Shown: positions 21,514 through 32,410, numbered from the stretch's first letter. The stretch: 64,000 bases of DNA from Phaseolus vulgaris (GCF_000499845.2 NC_023750.2:32510175-32574174); one strand, 5' to 3'. Notes: a model not told the origin generated them from the sequence alone. Made by a program: numbers and translations.

Positions 21514-23012
21514 ATTCACTTGTATTTACCTTGTAAAAACTCTTGCATATGTGTTTTGAACAGTTACTTATTTCAATAGCGAAACCTGGATATTCTTTCT
21601 TCTGACTTCTTTTGAGCGCTTTCACCTTCTTTGTATGTTTAACTTTGCCGAGTTTAACTTAGCGATTTTGCAAACACGACCTTTGGCGTAACTGCTTCGA
21701 GCCGATTCAAACTTAAGCAACGATCGCTTTAAACAACTTGTACCCTTGAGGCACTAACCTGATCATAAGAAAATTTTCCAAGCAACGAACTGTAACTCAA
21801 TCATCGGTTCAAACAACGTCCCACTCGACCTGCTTTATCAAACAAGTCTTTCAACCTTCTCGCCGTCGTTTGAACTTTTCCCGATCGCCAAAACCTCTTG
21901 GTAACACCAGCTTTTCCCAGCCTCATGCTTTGGCGGTCATTTCTTTATCTGGGCAGAAATGCCCTTTGGGATCTTCCTTTACCCCCCTAAACTTCAGAGC
22001 TGAAGACCGGCTGGCTAGGCGTTCTCTTCGAACCTACCTTAGCCACCTTTCAAGCTTCTTCCGCCCTCTTCGCCATACCTGAACTCGTTCAAGACGAGAA
22101 GGATTTTATCTTGCCTATACCCGCATATAAGCGAGAAGGTCTTTAACTCGCCTGAGCTCGCACAACGGCGAGAAGGACTTTATTTGATGCCTCAACTTGC
22201 CCAGGGTGTACATCTCCTCCCCCTGGATGCACTGAGGATCTTTTCTTTCTCTCGCCTGCACTCGCTCAACGGCGAGGAGGTCTTTAATTGGCCTTGGCTC
22301 GCACAACGGCGATAAGGACTTTATCCGGTGCCTCAACTTGCCCAGGGTGTACATCTCCTCCCCCCTGGATGCACTGAGGACCTTTCTGCCTGCACCCGCT
22401 CAACGGCGAGGAGGTCTTTAACTTGCCTCTACGTTGCCCCGGGAGTTACATCTTCTCGCTCCCAGAAACACGGAGGACTTTTCCTCTTTCTCGCCTGCAC
22501 TCGCTCAACGGCGAGGAGGTCTTTAACTTGCCTCTACGTTGCCCCGGGAGTTACATCTTCTCGCTCCCAGAAACACGGAGGACTTTTCCTCTTTCTCGCC
22601 TGCACTCGCTCGACGGCGAGAAGGTCTTTCGTCTGGTGCCTCCGATCGCCAATAAACGATGAGGACTTAAAACTTAACTGGTGCCTCTAATCGCCGAAAA
22701 ACGATGAGGACTTTAAAAACTTAACTGGTGCCTCTAATCGCCGAAAAACGATGAGGACTTTAAAACCTTTTTAGAAAGCACGCGATATATATATTTTCTT
22801 GCCTCAAATCATGTACAAATGACAAGGTCTTTCTTCAAACTTTCGAAAATAGCACACATGCAATCTGGAAACACCTTATAGTTCGAAAACTCTTCTTTTA
22901 TTGGGTGGCCTCATTAAAAACCCTCCTTAGGGAAAAAAGAGTGCCCCTTTGAAACTGTTTTAACAGAGACATTGTAATATAACATTTGTGTTTGTCTTTA
23001 CTTACAAAGCTC
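21514..23012 (-). other. 3'UTR of element 3 between pol and the antisense gene
   Basis: On the minus strand it follows the natural end of pol (TAA at 23013-23015). 22891-22955 is a conserved module with a pyrimidine run, an AATAAA signal and GAGGCCACCC, found also after pol in elements 5 and 6. 22160-22770 is a tandem hairpin array. 21514-22090 shows no coding potential or clear repeat. Confidence 0.7.
22160..22770 (-). repeat. Tandem hairpin array in the 3'UTR of element 3
   Basis: Repeated units carry an outer CCTC/GAGG pair around a variable inner stem. Simple units lie at 22639-22664, 22684-22709 and 22731-22756. Larger units lie at 22426-22476 and its 105-bp duplicate at 22531-22581, with inner stem GGGAG/CTCCC. 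Units with an inner CCAGGG/CCCTGG stem lie near 22186-22236 and 22330-22381. CTCGC/GCGAG units separate them. The array is related to that of element 5 at 42273-42690. Confidence 0.75.
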
Positions 23013-23204
23013 TTAACTATAATACAACTTCAGGTGTGTGGCGTTCCAGGTACGAGGGATCGCCCCTCCTTCCAGCGTCTCTAAGCGGTAGGCTCCGTTC
23101 CCGAGTGCCTCGGTTATTCTGAACGGTCCAGTCCACTTGGGTGATAGTTTATTCTCCATCTCGTACTGGTGGGCCTTCCTCATCACCAGATCGCCTTCTC
23201 TAAA

Positions 23205-26200
23205 CTACCTTGGCATCACCTTAGAATTGTACCTTCGCTCGACCCTTCTTTTCACCGCCTCAGCCTTCAGCCTTGCCTCCTCCCTGACTTCATCCAGCAG
23301 ATCCAGGTTCAGCCTTCTCTCTTCATTCGAGTCTTCCTCTACGAAGTTCTGGAATCTCGGCGAGCTTTCCTGGATCTCCACCGGAATCATGGCGTCACAC
23401 CCATAGACCAAGCTAAACGGGGTCTCATGGGTTCCGGACTGCTCGGTGGTGTGGTACGCCCAGACTATACGGGGCACCTCCTCAGCCCAACTTCCCTTGG
23501 CTTTCTCAAGCCTTCTCTTCAAACCTCTCAACAACACCCGATTAGCTGATTCCACCTGGCCATTCGTCTGAGGGTGCTCGACGGATGCAAACACTTGTGG
23601 AATTCCAACCCCTTCGCAAAGCTTCTTCAACAGGTGGCTTGCAAACTGTGTCCCATTATCTGACACCAGGCGCTTAGGCACTCCAAACCGGCACACGATG
23701 TTCTTCCATACAAAGCCTTCGATCTTGTGTGCGGTGATCTGGGCCACTGGTTCTGCTTCAATCCACTTGGTGAAGTACTCAATCGCCACCACCAAGTACT
23801 TCATCTGCCTGATCGCCAGTGGAAAAGGTCCCAGGATGTCGATTCCCCAAGTATGAAACGGCCAAGGGCTATAGATCGACTTCAACTCCTCGGGAGGTGC
23901 CTTATGCCAATCGGCGTGCTGCTGGCACTGTTTACAGCATTGGGCATACTTCTTGCAATCTTCTCTCATGGATGGCCAATAGTAGCCTGCACGGAGAGTC
24001 CTCGCGGCCAGAGCTCGACCCCCGACGTGACTTCCACATATTCCTTCGTGGAGCTCTGCCATAATTCTCGTGCACTTCTCGCCGTGTATACATTCCAGGA
24101 GTGGGTGAGTGAACCCAAACCTGTACAGATCGCCATCAATCAATGTATACTTACTGGAATTTTTCTTTACCTTCCTAGCTTCTGTTGGATCTAGCGGGAG
24201 GAGGCCATCTGCCAGGCACCGCTTGTACTGCGTTATCCAAGTGTCTGGCTCATGGGTGGCGCAGACCTGCATCACGTCCACCTTCTCTCCTCGACAAGCT
24301 CTAACTCTCGGCGATCTCAGAGTTTCTTGCGTCAAAGACTTGTGGCTTCTCGCTGCTCTCTCCGTCGACCTGCTTATCTGAAGGACCAGGTGATCTGCTA
24401 CAAATGCCCTCGGCGTCTTCAGAGTTTCTTGAATCACTGTCCTCTGCCTACCCCCCTTGCCTGAACTGGCGAGCTTAGCAAGCAAGTCAGCTCGGGCATT
24501 CTGTTCTCGGGGCACATGTACCACTTCAAAAGAGGCAAAGGAACTCTTCAATTCCTGCACATACGCCAAGTAAGCCGCCATTTGTGGATCTTTAGCCTGG
24601 AACTCGCCTGTTACTTGCCCTGTGACTAGCAGCGAGTCACTCTTAGCCATCAGCACTCTGGCTCCCATCTCCTTGGCCAGCAGAATCCCGGCGATCAGCG
24701 CCTCATACTCTGCTTGATTGTTGCTGGCTTTGAAGGCGAATCTCAACGATTGTTCGATCAGCACGCCGTTGGGTCCTTCCAATATGACTCCAGCACCGCT
24801 ACCCTGCTGGTTCGACGATCCATCCACCGAGAGTACCCAACGGAAGTCATCTCCTTCAACCCGCGTCGCCTCTGATGAGAGCTCGACTACAAAATCTGCA
24901 AAGATTTGCCCCTTGATCGGGCCTCGGGGCTCATATTTGATGTCAAATTCTGACAACTCCACTGCCCACTTCACCATTCTTCCCGCAACGTCAGGTTTCT
25001 TCAAGACCTTCTGGATGGGCAGGTCAGTCATCACCAGTATTGTGAAGCTGTGGAAGTAGTGGCGCAACCTCCTCGCCGAAAACACCACAGCCAGCGCAGC
25101 CTTCTCAAGGGCCTGATATCTCGTTTCTGGGCCCTGCAACACCTTGCTCACAAAATAAATAGGCTTCTGAGCCTGATCCTGGTCCTGGGCGAGCACCGCA
25201 CTCACCGCCCTCTCAGTCACAGCGAAATACAACCTGAGAGGGATTCCCGCCAGTGGTTTGCACAGAACCGGCGGGCTCGCCAGATATTCCTTCAGCTTGA
25301 CGAAAGCTTCCTCGCATTCTTTCTTCCAAGCGAACTTGTTATTGCGCCGCAGACATTGAAAATAAGGATGCCCCTTTTCTCCGCTAGCTGACACGAAGCG
25401 AGATAGGGCTGCCATCCGACCTGTTAGCTGTTGGACCTCTTTCACCGTAGCCGGGCTTCTCATCGCCAAGATGGCGGCACACTTGTCTGGGTTGGCTTCT
25501 ATTCCTCTTTCAGTCAAGAGAAAACCCAAAAATTTTCCAGCCTCCACGCCGAAAATGCATTTCTCCGGGTTGAGCTTCAACTTGAACTTGGCGATCGTCG
25601 TGAACAATTCTTCCAAGTCTGCAACGTGCTTGCTTTTCTCCTGCGAGGTCACGACCATGTCATCGACGTAAGCTTGCACGTTCCTTCCCAGCATTGGTGC
25701 AAGTACTCGATCCATCAGCCTCTGGTACGTGGCCCCCGCGTTCTTCAGCCCAAACGGCATCACCTTATAGCAGTAGCACGACCTCTCCGTCATGAAGGCT
25801 GTTTTTTCTTCATCCATGGGATGCATCTTGATCTGATTATAGCCCAAGAAGGCATCCAGGAAACTCAGCAGCTTGCACCCTGCAGCACTATCGACTAGGG
25901 CATCAATGCTTGGTAAAGGATACGAATCCTTTGGGCAAGCTTTGTTCAGATCGGTGAAATCGACGCACATGCGCCATTTCCCGTTACTCTTCTTTACCAG
26001 CACGACATTTGCCAACCACTCAGGGTACTGGACTTCCCTGATGTGGCCTGCAGCGAGGAGTTTCTGGGTCTCGTCCTTGATCGCCTGCCTCCTCTCTTCA
26101 TTAAATTTCCTTCTCCTTTGTCGCACCGGTCTCACCATGTTGTCCATCGCCAGATGATGGCACAAGAAGTCGGGATCGATCCCGGGCATGTCCGAAGCGG

Positions 26201-28466
26201 ACCAAGCAAACGCGTCCAGATGCCGCTCAATCACCTTGGCGATCTGGTCCTGGAGATCGACCTCCAGAGATCTTCCGAGCTTGAAAACTTTCCCCCCGAT
26301 CTCCTTCTCGAGCCACTGCTCGACGGGTTTGGGCCTGGATTCTCTGGCGATCACCGCCTTGGCGATTCCCAGTTCCCTCGCCTCCTCGGGGCGATTCCGC
26401 GCCTCTTCCTCCTCCGGGCCAGCCTCTCTCTCCCCCAGCTCAGCGTCTACCATATCTACATCCCTTCCAGCGATATCCTCTGTTGCCGGCGGTCTGGGCT
26501 TCACACCGGGAGGTGGGGTGGTTGTTACATAGCTCACGGACCTTTTGTTTTTCAGGCTATTCTCATAGCACCTATTCTCTTCTTTCTGGTCCGACTTGAT
26601 CGTGATCACCACCCCTTCCATGGACGGCAGCTTCACCTTCATGTGCCGAGTCGATGGAATTGCGCCTATCCTGTTAAGAGTGGGCCTTCCCAACAAGATG
26701 TTATATGCCGAAGGGGCGTTTACGATGAGGTACTTGATTTTCTCCGTCCTCGACCCAGCCTCATCTGTAAACGTGGTTCTCAGCTCAATGTACCCCCTGA
26801 CCTCCACCTGGTCACCAGCGAATCCATATAAGCACCCTCCATAGGGCCTCAGCTGGTCAAGGGGCAGTTCCAGCTGCGTGAACGTCGGCCAGAACATCAC
26901 GTCTGCCGAGCTTCCTTGGTCCACCAGAACCCGGTGGACCTTCCTCCCTGCTGTTATCAACGAAATAACTATGGGATCGTTGTCATGAGGCACAACGTCC
27001 CGAAGATCCTGCTTTGTGAACGTAATGTCCACCTCCGGTGAGTGATCTTCAAACATGTCCACTGCCATCACCGATCGCGCATACTTTTTCCTCTGCGATG
27101 CGGTGCATCCACCACCTGAGAAACCCCCTGCAATGGTGTGGATCTCCCCGTGGATTGGCATTTCGTGTTGTTGGGCTTCTCCACCTGCCGGCTGGGAACT
27201 CGACGCTCCCCCCGTCCTCCTATCCAGCAGATAGTCGTTCAGGAACCCGCTCTTAACCAGGTCGTCGAGCTGGTATCCTAAAGATAAACACGAGTCCAGG
27301 TTGTGGCCAAAGCACTGGTGGAACTCGCACCAGGCGTCCGGTTTTGACCCCAGCACCTTGTCGCCCACCTTCTCGGGCGCCTTCAACCTAGCAGATATGT
27401 TAGGGATAGCGATCAGGTCCGCTAGTCCCATGACGAATTTGTGCTTAGGCGGGCGATTGTACTCTCGGCGTGCTGGTTGTTGGCGTGCTGGTGGTTGGCG
27501 CGCTTGGCTTCTTCCCTTATTTCTCCTATCGTAAGGATAGCGAGTCCTTTGGTCTTTTCTGGCCGCCGCTGCCGTTTCCAGCACCCTCTGTGGCTGGATC
27601 CTGGTCTGGGCGCGTGGCCTGGCGGGAGCCACGCTGCCTCTCTTCTCGGCGACTTCACTCTCATCGGCGATGTGGGCCACCGCAAGTCGCCTGACTTCAG
27701 CAAACGTCGCTGGATGAGCCCTGATCAAGGCCTCGCAGAATGGCCCTGGCTGCACGCCCTTCTTGAAGGCATAGACCAGCATTTCTTCATCCTTGGCTGG
27801 CGATCTGACCATCTGCGCTCCGAAGCGATTGAGGTAGTCTCTGAGGGACTCCCCATGGTACTGCCTTATATCAAACAGATCATAGGACACCCTGGGCGGT
27901 GCCTTGTTCACAATATACTGCTCGACAAAGATTTTCGAGAATTGTTGAAAATTGGTTATGTGGCCATTAGGCAGGCTCACAAACCACTCCATCGCCGTTC
28001 CCTGGAGCGTGCTCACGAACATCTTACAGTAGATGGCGTCCGACCCTCCCGACAGCATCATCTGTGTGTGGAACGTGGTCAGATGAGCCTCTGGATCCTC
28101 CACGCCGGTAAAAACAGCTTTAACCGGAACCACGCTCGTGGGAATTGGCGTGTCGGTAATCGCCTGAATGAAAGGCATTGGGAAAACACGAGGCGGCGTC
28201 GACGGTGCCACCTCTTCAGCAGAAGAACGACCCTGCTGTTCCTGAAGAGCTCGATGCAGCTCCTCAGCTATCTTGCTGAGCTCCTCGTTCCTGGCGCGAG
28301 AGGCGACCAGGTCTTCATGTATCCTTGCCTGCTCCACGCGCGAGGCTTCCACAGTCGCCTGCAACGAGCGCATCATTTCTGCCATCTGCGCCATGGTCAT
28401 GGCGGCGTCGCCTTCAGCTGCGACGGGAGCCACGGGACTGGAATGATTGCTTCTCATCTTTCTCAT
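23205..28466 (-). CDS. gag-pol: gag-pol polyprotein of element 3 (Tat type)
   Basis: One frame of 1753 codons from ATG 28466, chosen because the same MRKMRSN start occurs in element 5. Approximate residue positions: coiled coil 25-90; Gag domain 115-270 (GVEDPEAHLTTFHTQMM); zinc segment WCEFHQCFGHNLDSC near 390; protease LVDQGSSADVM near 535; RT with YVDD near 945; RNase H from about 1225 (SVDGSSNQQGSGAG); integrase zinc finger near 1470-1515 and catalytic core with D,D35E (GID, SDNGTQF, QVESANR). A TAG at 23202-23204, where element 5 has Gln, removes the last ~62 codons, including LVMRKAH and the FRI segment of the integrase C-terminus. The reading frame continues open to 23013. Otherwise the copy is complete. 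Confidence 0.9.
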   Translation of the reverse strand: MRKMRSNHSSPVAPVAAEGDAAMTMAQMAEMMRSLQATVEASRVEQARIHEDLVASRARNEELSKIAEELHRALQEQQGRSSAEEVAPSTPPRVFPMPFIQAITDTPIPTSVVPVKAVFTGVEDPEAHLTTFHTQMMLSGGSDAIYCKMFVSTLQGTAMEWFVSLPNGHITNFQQFSKIFVEQYIVNKAPPRVSYDLFDIRQYHGESLRDYLNRFGAQMVRSPAKDEEMLVYAFKKGVQPGPFCEALIRAHPATFAEVRRLAVAHIADESEVAEKRGSVAPARPRAQTRIQPQRVLETAAAARKDQRTRYPYDRRNKGRSQARQPPARQQPARREYNRPPKHKFVMGLADLIAIPNISARLKAPEKVGDKVLGSKPDAWCEFHQCFGHNLDSCLSLGYQLDDLVKSGFLNDYLLDRRTGGASSSQPAGGEAQQHEMPIHGEIHTIAGGFSGGGCTASQRKKYARSVMAVDMFEDHSPEVDITFTKQDLRDVVPHDNDPIVISLITAGRKVHRVLVDQGSSADVMFWPTFTQLELPLDQLRPYGGCLYGFAGDQVEVRGYIELRTTFTDEAGSRTEKIKYLIVNAPSAYNILLGRPTLNRIGAIPSTRHMKVKLPSMEGVVITIKSDQKEENRCYENSLKNKRSVSYVTTTPPPGVKPRPPATEDIAGRDVDMVDAELGEREAGPEEEEARNRPEEARELGIAKAVIARESRPKPVEQWLEKEIGGKVFKLGRSLEVDLQDQIAKVIERHLDAFAWSASDMPGIDPDFLCHHLAMDNMVRPVRQRRRKFNEERRQAIKDETQKLLAAGHIREVQYPEWLANVVLVKKSNGKWRMCVDFTDLNKACPKDSYPLPSIDALVDSAAGCKLLSFLDAFLGYNQIKMHPMDEEKTAFMTERSCYCYKVMPFGLKNAGATYQRLMDRVLAPMLGRNVQAYVDDMVVTSQEKSKHVADLEELFTTIAKFKLKLNPEKCIFGVEAGKFLGFLLTERGIEANPDKCAAILAMRSPATVKEVQQLTGRMAALSRFVSASGEKGHPYFQCLRRNNKFAWKKECEEAFVKLKEYLASPPVLCKPLAGIPLRLYFAVTERAVSAVLAQDQDQAQKPIYFVSKVLQGPETRYQALEKAALAVVFSARRLRHYFHSFTILVMTDLPIQKVLKKPDVAGRMVKWAVELSEFDIKYEPRGPIKGQIFADFVVELSSEATRVEGDDFRWVLSVDGSSNQQGSGAGVILEGPNGVLIEQSLRFAFKASNNQAEYEALIAGILLAKEMGARVLMAKSDSLLVTGQVTGEFQAKDPQMAAYLAYVQELKSSFASFEVVHVPREQNARADLLAKLASSGKGGRQRTVIQETLKTPRAFVADHLVLQISRSTERAARSHKSLTQETLRSPRVRACRGEKVDVMQVCATHEPDTWITQYKRCLADGLLPLDPTEARKVKKNSSKYTLIDGDLYRFGFTHPLLECIHGEKCTRIMAELHEGICGSHVGGRALAARTLRAGYYWPSMREDCKKYAQCCKQCQQHADWHKAPPEELKSIYSPWPFHTWGIDILGPFPLAIRQMKYLVVAIEYFTKWIEAEPVAQITAHKIEGFVWKNIVCRFGVPKRLVSDNGTQFASHLLKKLCEGVGIPQVFASVEHPQTNGQVESANRVLLRGLKRRLEKAKGSWAEEVPRIVWAYHTTEQSGTHETPFSLVYGCDAMIPVEIQESSPRFQNFVEEDSNEERRLNLDLLDEVREEARLKAEAVKRRVERRYNSKVMPR

Positions 28467-28804
28467 TAACTTCAGCGAACCACAGAGGTACAGCAAACAA
28501 TACTTCAACCACGATCGAATCAGCGATCAACCGGAGAAAACTCAAGAAACTGCGCAAGAACCCAAGAACACCGCAAACCTTCGCAGAAAACCACCGAAGA
28601 ACTCGAACTTCCACCAGACAGATTGCGCGCAAGCAACAAAAGACCTCACTCCACCGATTGAAAACCAAACAAACGGTACAAAACACAAACTCACCGAACG
28701 AAACTCAAAGAAACTGCAAACGACGGTTGCACCAGCACACAACCGCGCGGAAAACCTCGAAAACTTCCACGAACTCACGCTGTGGATGGGAGCACATTTT
28801 ACAC
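28467..28804 (-). other. 5' leader of element 3
   Basis: Untranslated sequence between PBS and gag on the minus strand; the corresponding leader in element 5 is 36224-36614. No gene was seen in it. Confidence 0.7.
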
Positions 28805-28805
28805 G

Positions 28806-28822
28806 GCCCCACGGTGGGCGCC
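28806..28822 (-). other. PBS of element 3 (tRNA-Lys(CTT), first base changed)
   Basis: The minus strand reads AGGCGCCCACCGTGGGG about three bases after the LTR end at 28826. Confidence 0.8.
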
Positions 28823-28825
28823 TGA

Positions 28826-29620
28826 TGATCCTGCCTGTTGACCGGAGCGCTGGAGAATGCCTCGTCAAAGGATCGACGTGCGCGCCGCTTCTCACTTCCA
28901 TTCCTCCTCTGGATCTATCTCAAGAACCTGCAAAGAAACGATACGGCGCCGCTGCGGCCGATCGCACTCCGACGCTCAATTCAGTGACGGTATCACCAAA
29001 TACTAAGAACTGGAACCGTGCAAACTCTCTCTCTCACAAACAGCTCTGTCACTCGCAAGCGTAAAGTGTATGAACTGAACGTGCGTACCTCAGAAAGTTC
29101 GTTAAGAGCTCTTATATACCTGGTGATTTTCTCTCTCCTGGCAGTTACAGACTTGGACACGTGGCTCGTATCCAACTGTACACGTGCCATCATCTGGAGG
29201 CTCCCTGACTTGGCGCTGCTTCTACTCTCATTTTGGCTAAGTTACCTATGCATGGTACTGCCCAGTGCATAGCTAACTTAGGAGTGCGATCCCTACTGAA
29301 ACTGGCGAGTTAGGGTCTTCATACACCTTCCCTGTGGTCTCGCCGGCCGCCTTCATGATCTGCTTCTCCTTTATCTTCGGCGATGTGCTTGTTCTGGCGA
29401 TCTCCGACTGCTTGGTCGCCTGAGTCTGCATCTGGCGACTTCATCCTCAACCTGGCGATCGCCTATTCTGGTAAGCTGGAGATCGGAACACGCCAACTTA
29501 ACAATCGGCGACTACACGTGCCTCCCGACTTCCTTCCTAACTGCCAACCTGGCGCCTTGTCAACACGCCTACACTGTAGCAGGGTGCCACGTCATCGCAC
29601 CCGACCACCAGGGCGGTACA
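28826..29620 (-). repeat. 5' LTR of element 3
   Basis: About 795 bp, minus-strand TGTACCGCCCTGG... to ...GGCAGGATCA. A TATATAAG box on the minus strand lies near 29109-29117. It is homologous to 35386-36204 and 45253-46066. The 5-bp right flank is GGGGC; the matching left flank is lost. Confidence 0.88.
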
Positions 29621-29997
29621 GGGGCAGTTTAAATAGCGCTGAGAATGTCGGAAAAAGGGTTGGAACCTTTGGCAAATTGACGAGAAACTCTTTGGTTGCT
29701 TGCCCGTGCTTTAGGGTTACGCACAAGTGATCGGAGAAGATTTTTGCTTGAAGGAGACAACACACACACATATACACAGATCTTTACCACCTTCAGAGTG
29801 CCATACGCGGTGCTTAGAGACGGGGGTGATTAGTTTTGGTGTTTCTTGCTGGCTGACTTGAGCGTCGGAGTGCAAACGGCCGCTGGGCGCCTCTTTGTCC
29901 TCTTTTTTGCAGGAGTTCACAGGCAATCAGTGGGAAGGAGTCCTTAGCTGACGGTTGAGGTCGCGCACGAAGACGTCCCGGTCAACCGGACGGAACA
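29621..29997 (+). repeat. 5' LTR of element 4, truncated
   Basis: It begins inside the LTR at the TATA-like GTTTAAATAGC and ends ACGGAACA. It is nearly identical to 34924-35300. Confidence 0.85.
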
Positions 29998-29999
29998 TT

Positions 30000-30016
30000 T
30001 GGCGCCCACCGTGGGG
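30000..30016 (+). other. PBS of element 4 (tRNA-Lys(CTT))
   Basis: An exact TGGCGCCCACCGTGGGG lies two bases after the LTR end at 29997. Confidence 0.85.
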
Positions 30017-30097
30017 CCGATTTAAAACATCAGTCCCATCGCAAGTTCGAGGAACATTTACCAAGCTACAGCAACGTTGAGGGAGGTTGGAGTGACA

Positions 30098-31975
30098 ATG
30101 GCCCCCACCAGACGAAGAGCAGCGTGCGCAGCCCCAGCAGACCTATCCATGCAGCAGGTCCTGGAAATAATGAGGGGGCTGCAGCAGGACATGGCGGATT
30201 CGAAGATGGAGCAGGAGCGCATGCAGGCAGATCTTGACGCCTCGCATGAGCGCAACGAAGAGCTCCACCGTGTGAACGAGGAGTTGCGCCAGGGCCTGAG
30301 AAACGATAGGAGGCGGCCTGGGCATGACGAGACGGAGAACCAGTCCCCACCAAGGGAGTTTTCCACTCCTTTCTCACAGGAGATCCTAGACGCAGCGATC
30401 CCGAACACGTTCGCGGGACCCAAGGTGATCTTCACCGGGATGGAGGACCCAGAGACGCACCTGGCTGCATTTCACACGCAGATGGTCCTGATAGGCGGTT
30501 CTGATGCTGCCAAGTGCAAGCTCTTCATGAGCACCCTGACCGGGATGGCTATGGACTGGTTCATTAGCCTCCCCGAGGGCCATATCACATCTTTCCGCCA
30601 GTTGTCGCGGTTATTCAGAGAACAGTATTTGGCCAACAAGGCCCCGCCGCCGGTCTCCTACGACCTGTTTGACGTGAAGCAGTATCAGGGGGAGACCCTG
30701 AAGGAGTATATCAATCGCTTCGTCGTGAAGGTTGGTACAACAGAGGAGCCTATGATCGTGTACGCATTTGTGAAAGGCGTATGCCCCGGCCCCTTTGGAG
30801 AATCTATTATCCGCAATCGCCCTAGGACTTTCGCTGAATTACGGTGTAGGGCGGTGGAGCATATTGCTTCGGAAGGGGAGGTATGTGTGAAGCGCACCAG
30901 CGCCGTGCCCTCACGCCCGAGGGGACCAACGCGAGTTCAACCCGTCAGAGTCAATAAGACAACGACGGGGAGAAAGAAGCCAGAGGCTAGACGCCCCTAC
31001 GAGGCCAGAAAACCCCAGCCTCGGGGCCCCGCAGGAGGCGAACGCCCCGACAGAGAAAGAGCAAGACCGGCGAGGTACAACTTCGTAGTTGAGTTGAAGG
31101 ATTTGATCGCCGTACCCAACATAGCCGAAAGGATGAGGCGACCGGCGAAGACCGACAAGGTGTTAGGGCCCCGTAAAGACTCTTGGTGCGAATTTCACGA
31201 GGCTTTCGGGCACCAAATTGATAATTGCCTGTCGTTGGGCTACCAGCTAGATGAGCTGGTGAGGACTGGGTTTTTGAAAGATTATGTCGCAGAGTCCACC
31301 ACGACCGCCACCCTGCCGCCGCCGGCGGATGAGCCGGCACACGAGATGCCTGTGCTTGGCGAGGTCCACACCATTGCTGGGGGTTTTTCCGGCGGAGGAC
31401 CCACCGCCTCCCAGCGGAAGAAATACGCGAGGGGGGTGAATTCAATCGAAGAGAGGCTCTCGGGAGAGCCCTGGGAGTCAGATATTGTGTTCACAAGAAG
31501 GGACCTCCGAGATGTGGTGCCCCATGACAACGATCCCGTTGTCATCTCGGTCGTCACGGCTGGAAGGAAGGTCCACAGAGTGCTTGTTGACCAAGGAAGC
31601 TCGGCAGACGTCATGTTTCTGTCGACTTTTAATAAGTTACGGCTGTCCCCCGATCTGCTGAGTCCCTATACGGGATGTTTGTATGGGTTTGGGGATAACC
31701 AGATAGAGGTCCGGGGGTACCTGGAGTTGAGGAATACTTTCACAGACGGAGAGGCCTCCCGAACAGAGAGCATTCGGTACCTCGTCGTGAACGCCAATTC
31801 TGCCTATAATATTTTGCTGGGCAGACCGGCGTTAAACCGCCTGAGTGCAATATCCTCCACCCGTCACATGAAGATGAAGCTACCGGACCTTAGTGGCCGG
31901 GTGATAGTCATCAGATCAGACCAAGAGGAGGGGAAGATTCGGCACCTTCGCCCCTTTCCTCTTGAAGAACCATAG
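30098..31975 (+). CDS. gag: gag-protease protein of element 4
   Basis: An open frame of 625 codons from ATG 30098 (MAPTRRRAACAAPADLSMQQ; the same start occurs in element 9). It holds a coiled coil to about residue 90, the Gag domain (GMEDPETHLAAFHTQMV, MDWFISLPEGHITSF), a basic linker, the zinc segment WCEFHEAFGHQIDNC and a protease with LVDQGSSADVMF near residue 500. Relative to element 9 it has lost three codons (Gly-Ala-Gln) at about 30720. After about 31937 the frame runs antisense through the inverse gene for roughly a dozen codons before a TAG at 31973-31975. RT and integrase are absent. It could still supply Gag. Confidence 0.85.
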   Translation: MAPTRRRAACAAPADLSMQQVLEIMRGLQQDMADSKMEQERMQADLDASHERNEELHRVNEELRQGLRNDRRRPGHDETENQSPPREFSTPFSQEILDAAIPNTFAGPKVIFTGMEDPETHLAAFHTQMVLIGGSDAAKCKLFMSTLTGMAMDWFISLPEGHITSFRQLSRLFREQYLANKAPPPVSYDLFDVKQYQGETLKEYINRFVVKVGTTEEPMIVYAFVKGVCPGPFGESIIRNRPRTFAELRCRAVEHIASEGEVCVKRTSAVPSRPRGPTRVQPVRVNKTTTGRKKPEARRPYEARKPQPRGPAGGERPDRERARPARYNFVVELKDLIAVPNIAERMRRPAKTDKVLGPRKDSWCEFHEAFGHQIDNCLSLGYQLDELVRTGFLKDYVAESTTTATLPPPADEPAHEMPVLGEVHTIAGGFSGGGPTASQRKKYARGVNSIEERLSGEPWESDIVFTRRDLRDVVPHDNDPVVISVVTAGRKVHRVLVDQGSSADVMFLSTFNKLRLSPDLLSPYTGCLYGFGDNQIEVRGYLELRNTFTDGEASRTESIRYLVVNANSAYNILLGRPALNRLSAISSTRHMKMKLPDLSGRVIVIRSDQEEGKIRHLRPFPLEEP

Positions 31976-32410
31976 GAGGGAGTGAGGTTGCGCTTGGAGG
32001 GTTGTCCATGAAGGGGTTCCCTCCCGGCGGCGGCGTCTCTACCAGAAGAGGAACCCGCGCGGATTTTCTCCTCTTGAAGGGTGCCACGCCCGCTGATTCC
32101 TCGTCATCTGACAGAATCTCCAAAACCCTTTTTCCCTTGTCGAGAGGGGTTGGAGCTGGTGATGAGGCCGCAGCTAGGGGAACGGCGGCGATAGGCGGAG
32201 GAGAACTGGGAGTCGGGAGCACTTTGGAGCCAGGTGGAGACGCCGAAGATGGGCTAGAAGAAGCTTCAGTGGTGGCTGGAGGTGGCGGTGACGGAGCCGG
32301 TGGGAGAACCGGATCGGCAGCAGGGCCGGAGGAGGCGCCTGCCTTGGCGGCACGAGCCTCCTTAAGTGCTTTCCCCAACATTATTCTTTTGGAAGTGCCC
32401 ATCACCGATC
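31938..32410 (-). CDS. Antisense gene of element 4, exon 2 (truncated)
   Basis: On the minus strand an acceptor at 32411 (GATGTAG|GATC) joins in phase to exon 1. The product has a short basic start (SVMGTSKRIML), a Pro/Ser/Ala-rich stretch, KGKRVLEILSDDEE and a basic KRRKSARV patch. The coiled coil and the VDGKVVP tail found in elements 3 and 7 are missing, because the exon runs into gag-protease sequence at about 31937. Confidence 0.65.

Larger units (their letters stand above)
19460..29620 (-). mobile_element. Element 3: near-complete Tat-type element, 3' LTR missing
   Basis: On the minus strand: 5' LTR (29620-28826), PBS, gag-pol (28466-23205), a long structured 3'UTR, and a two-exon antisense gene read on the plus strand (19460-21513). 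The 3' end is cut inside exon 1 of the antisense gene at 19460, so polypurine tract and 3' LTR are lost. Its LTR type is that of element 5 and of the solo LTR at 45253. The right edge at 29620 abuts the middle of element 4's LTR. Confidence 0.87.

Noticed and set aside
24109..28469. Long plus-strand ORFs opposite element 3 gag-pol
   Set aside because: They are mirror frames of a GC-rich polyprotein without recognisable domains; the minus-strand frame explains the sequence.
30077..30097. Earlier start of element 4 gag
   Set aside because: The upstream codon is TTG; the first ATG at 30098 matches element 9.
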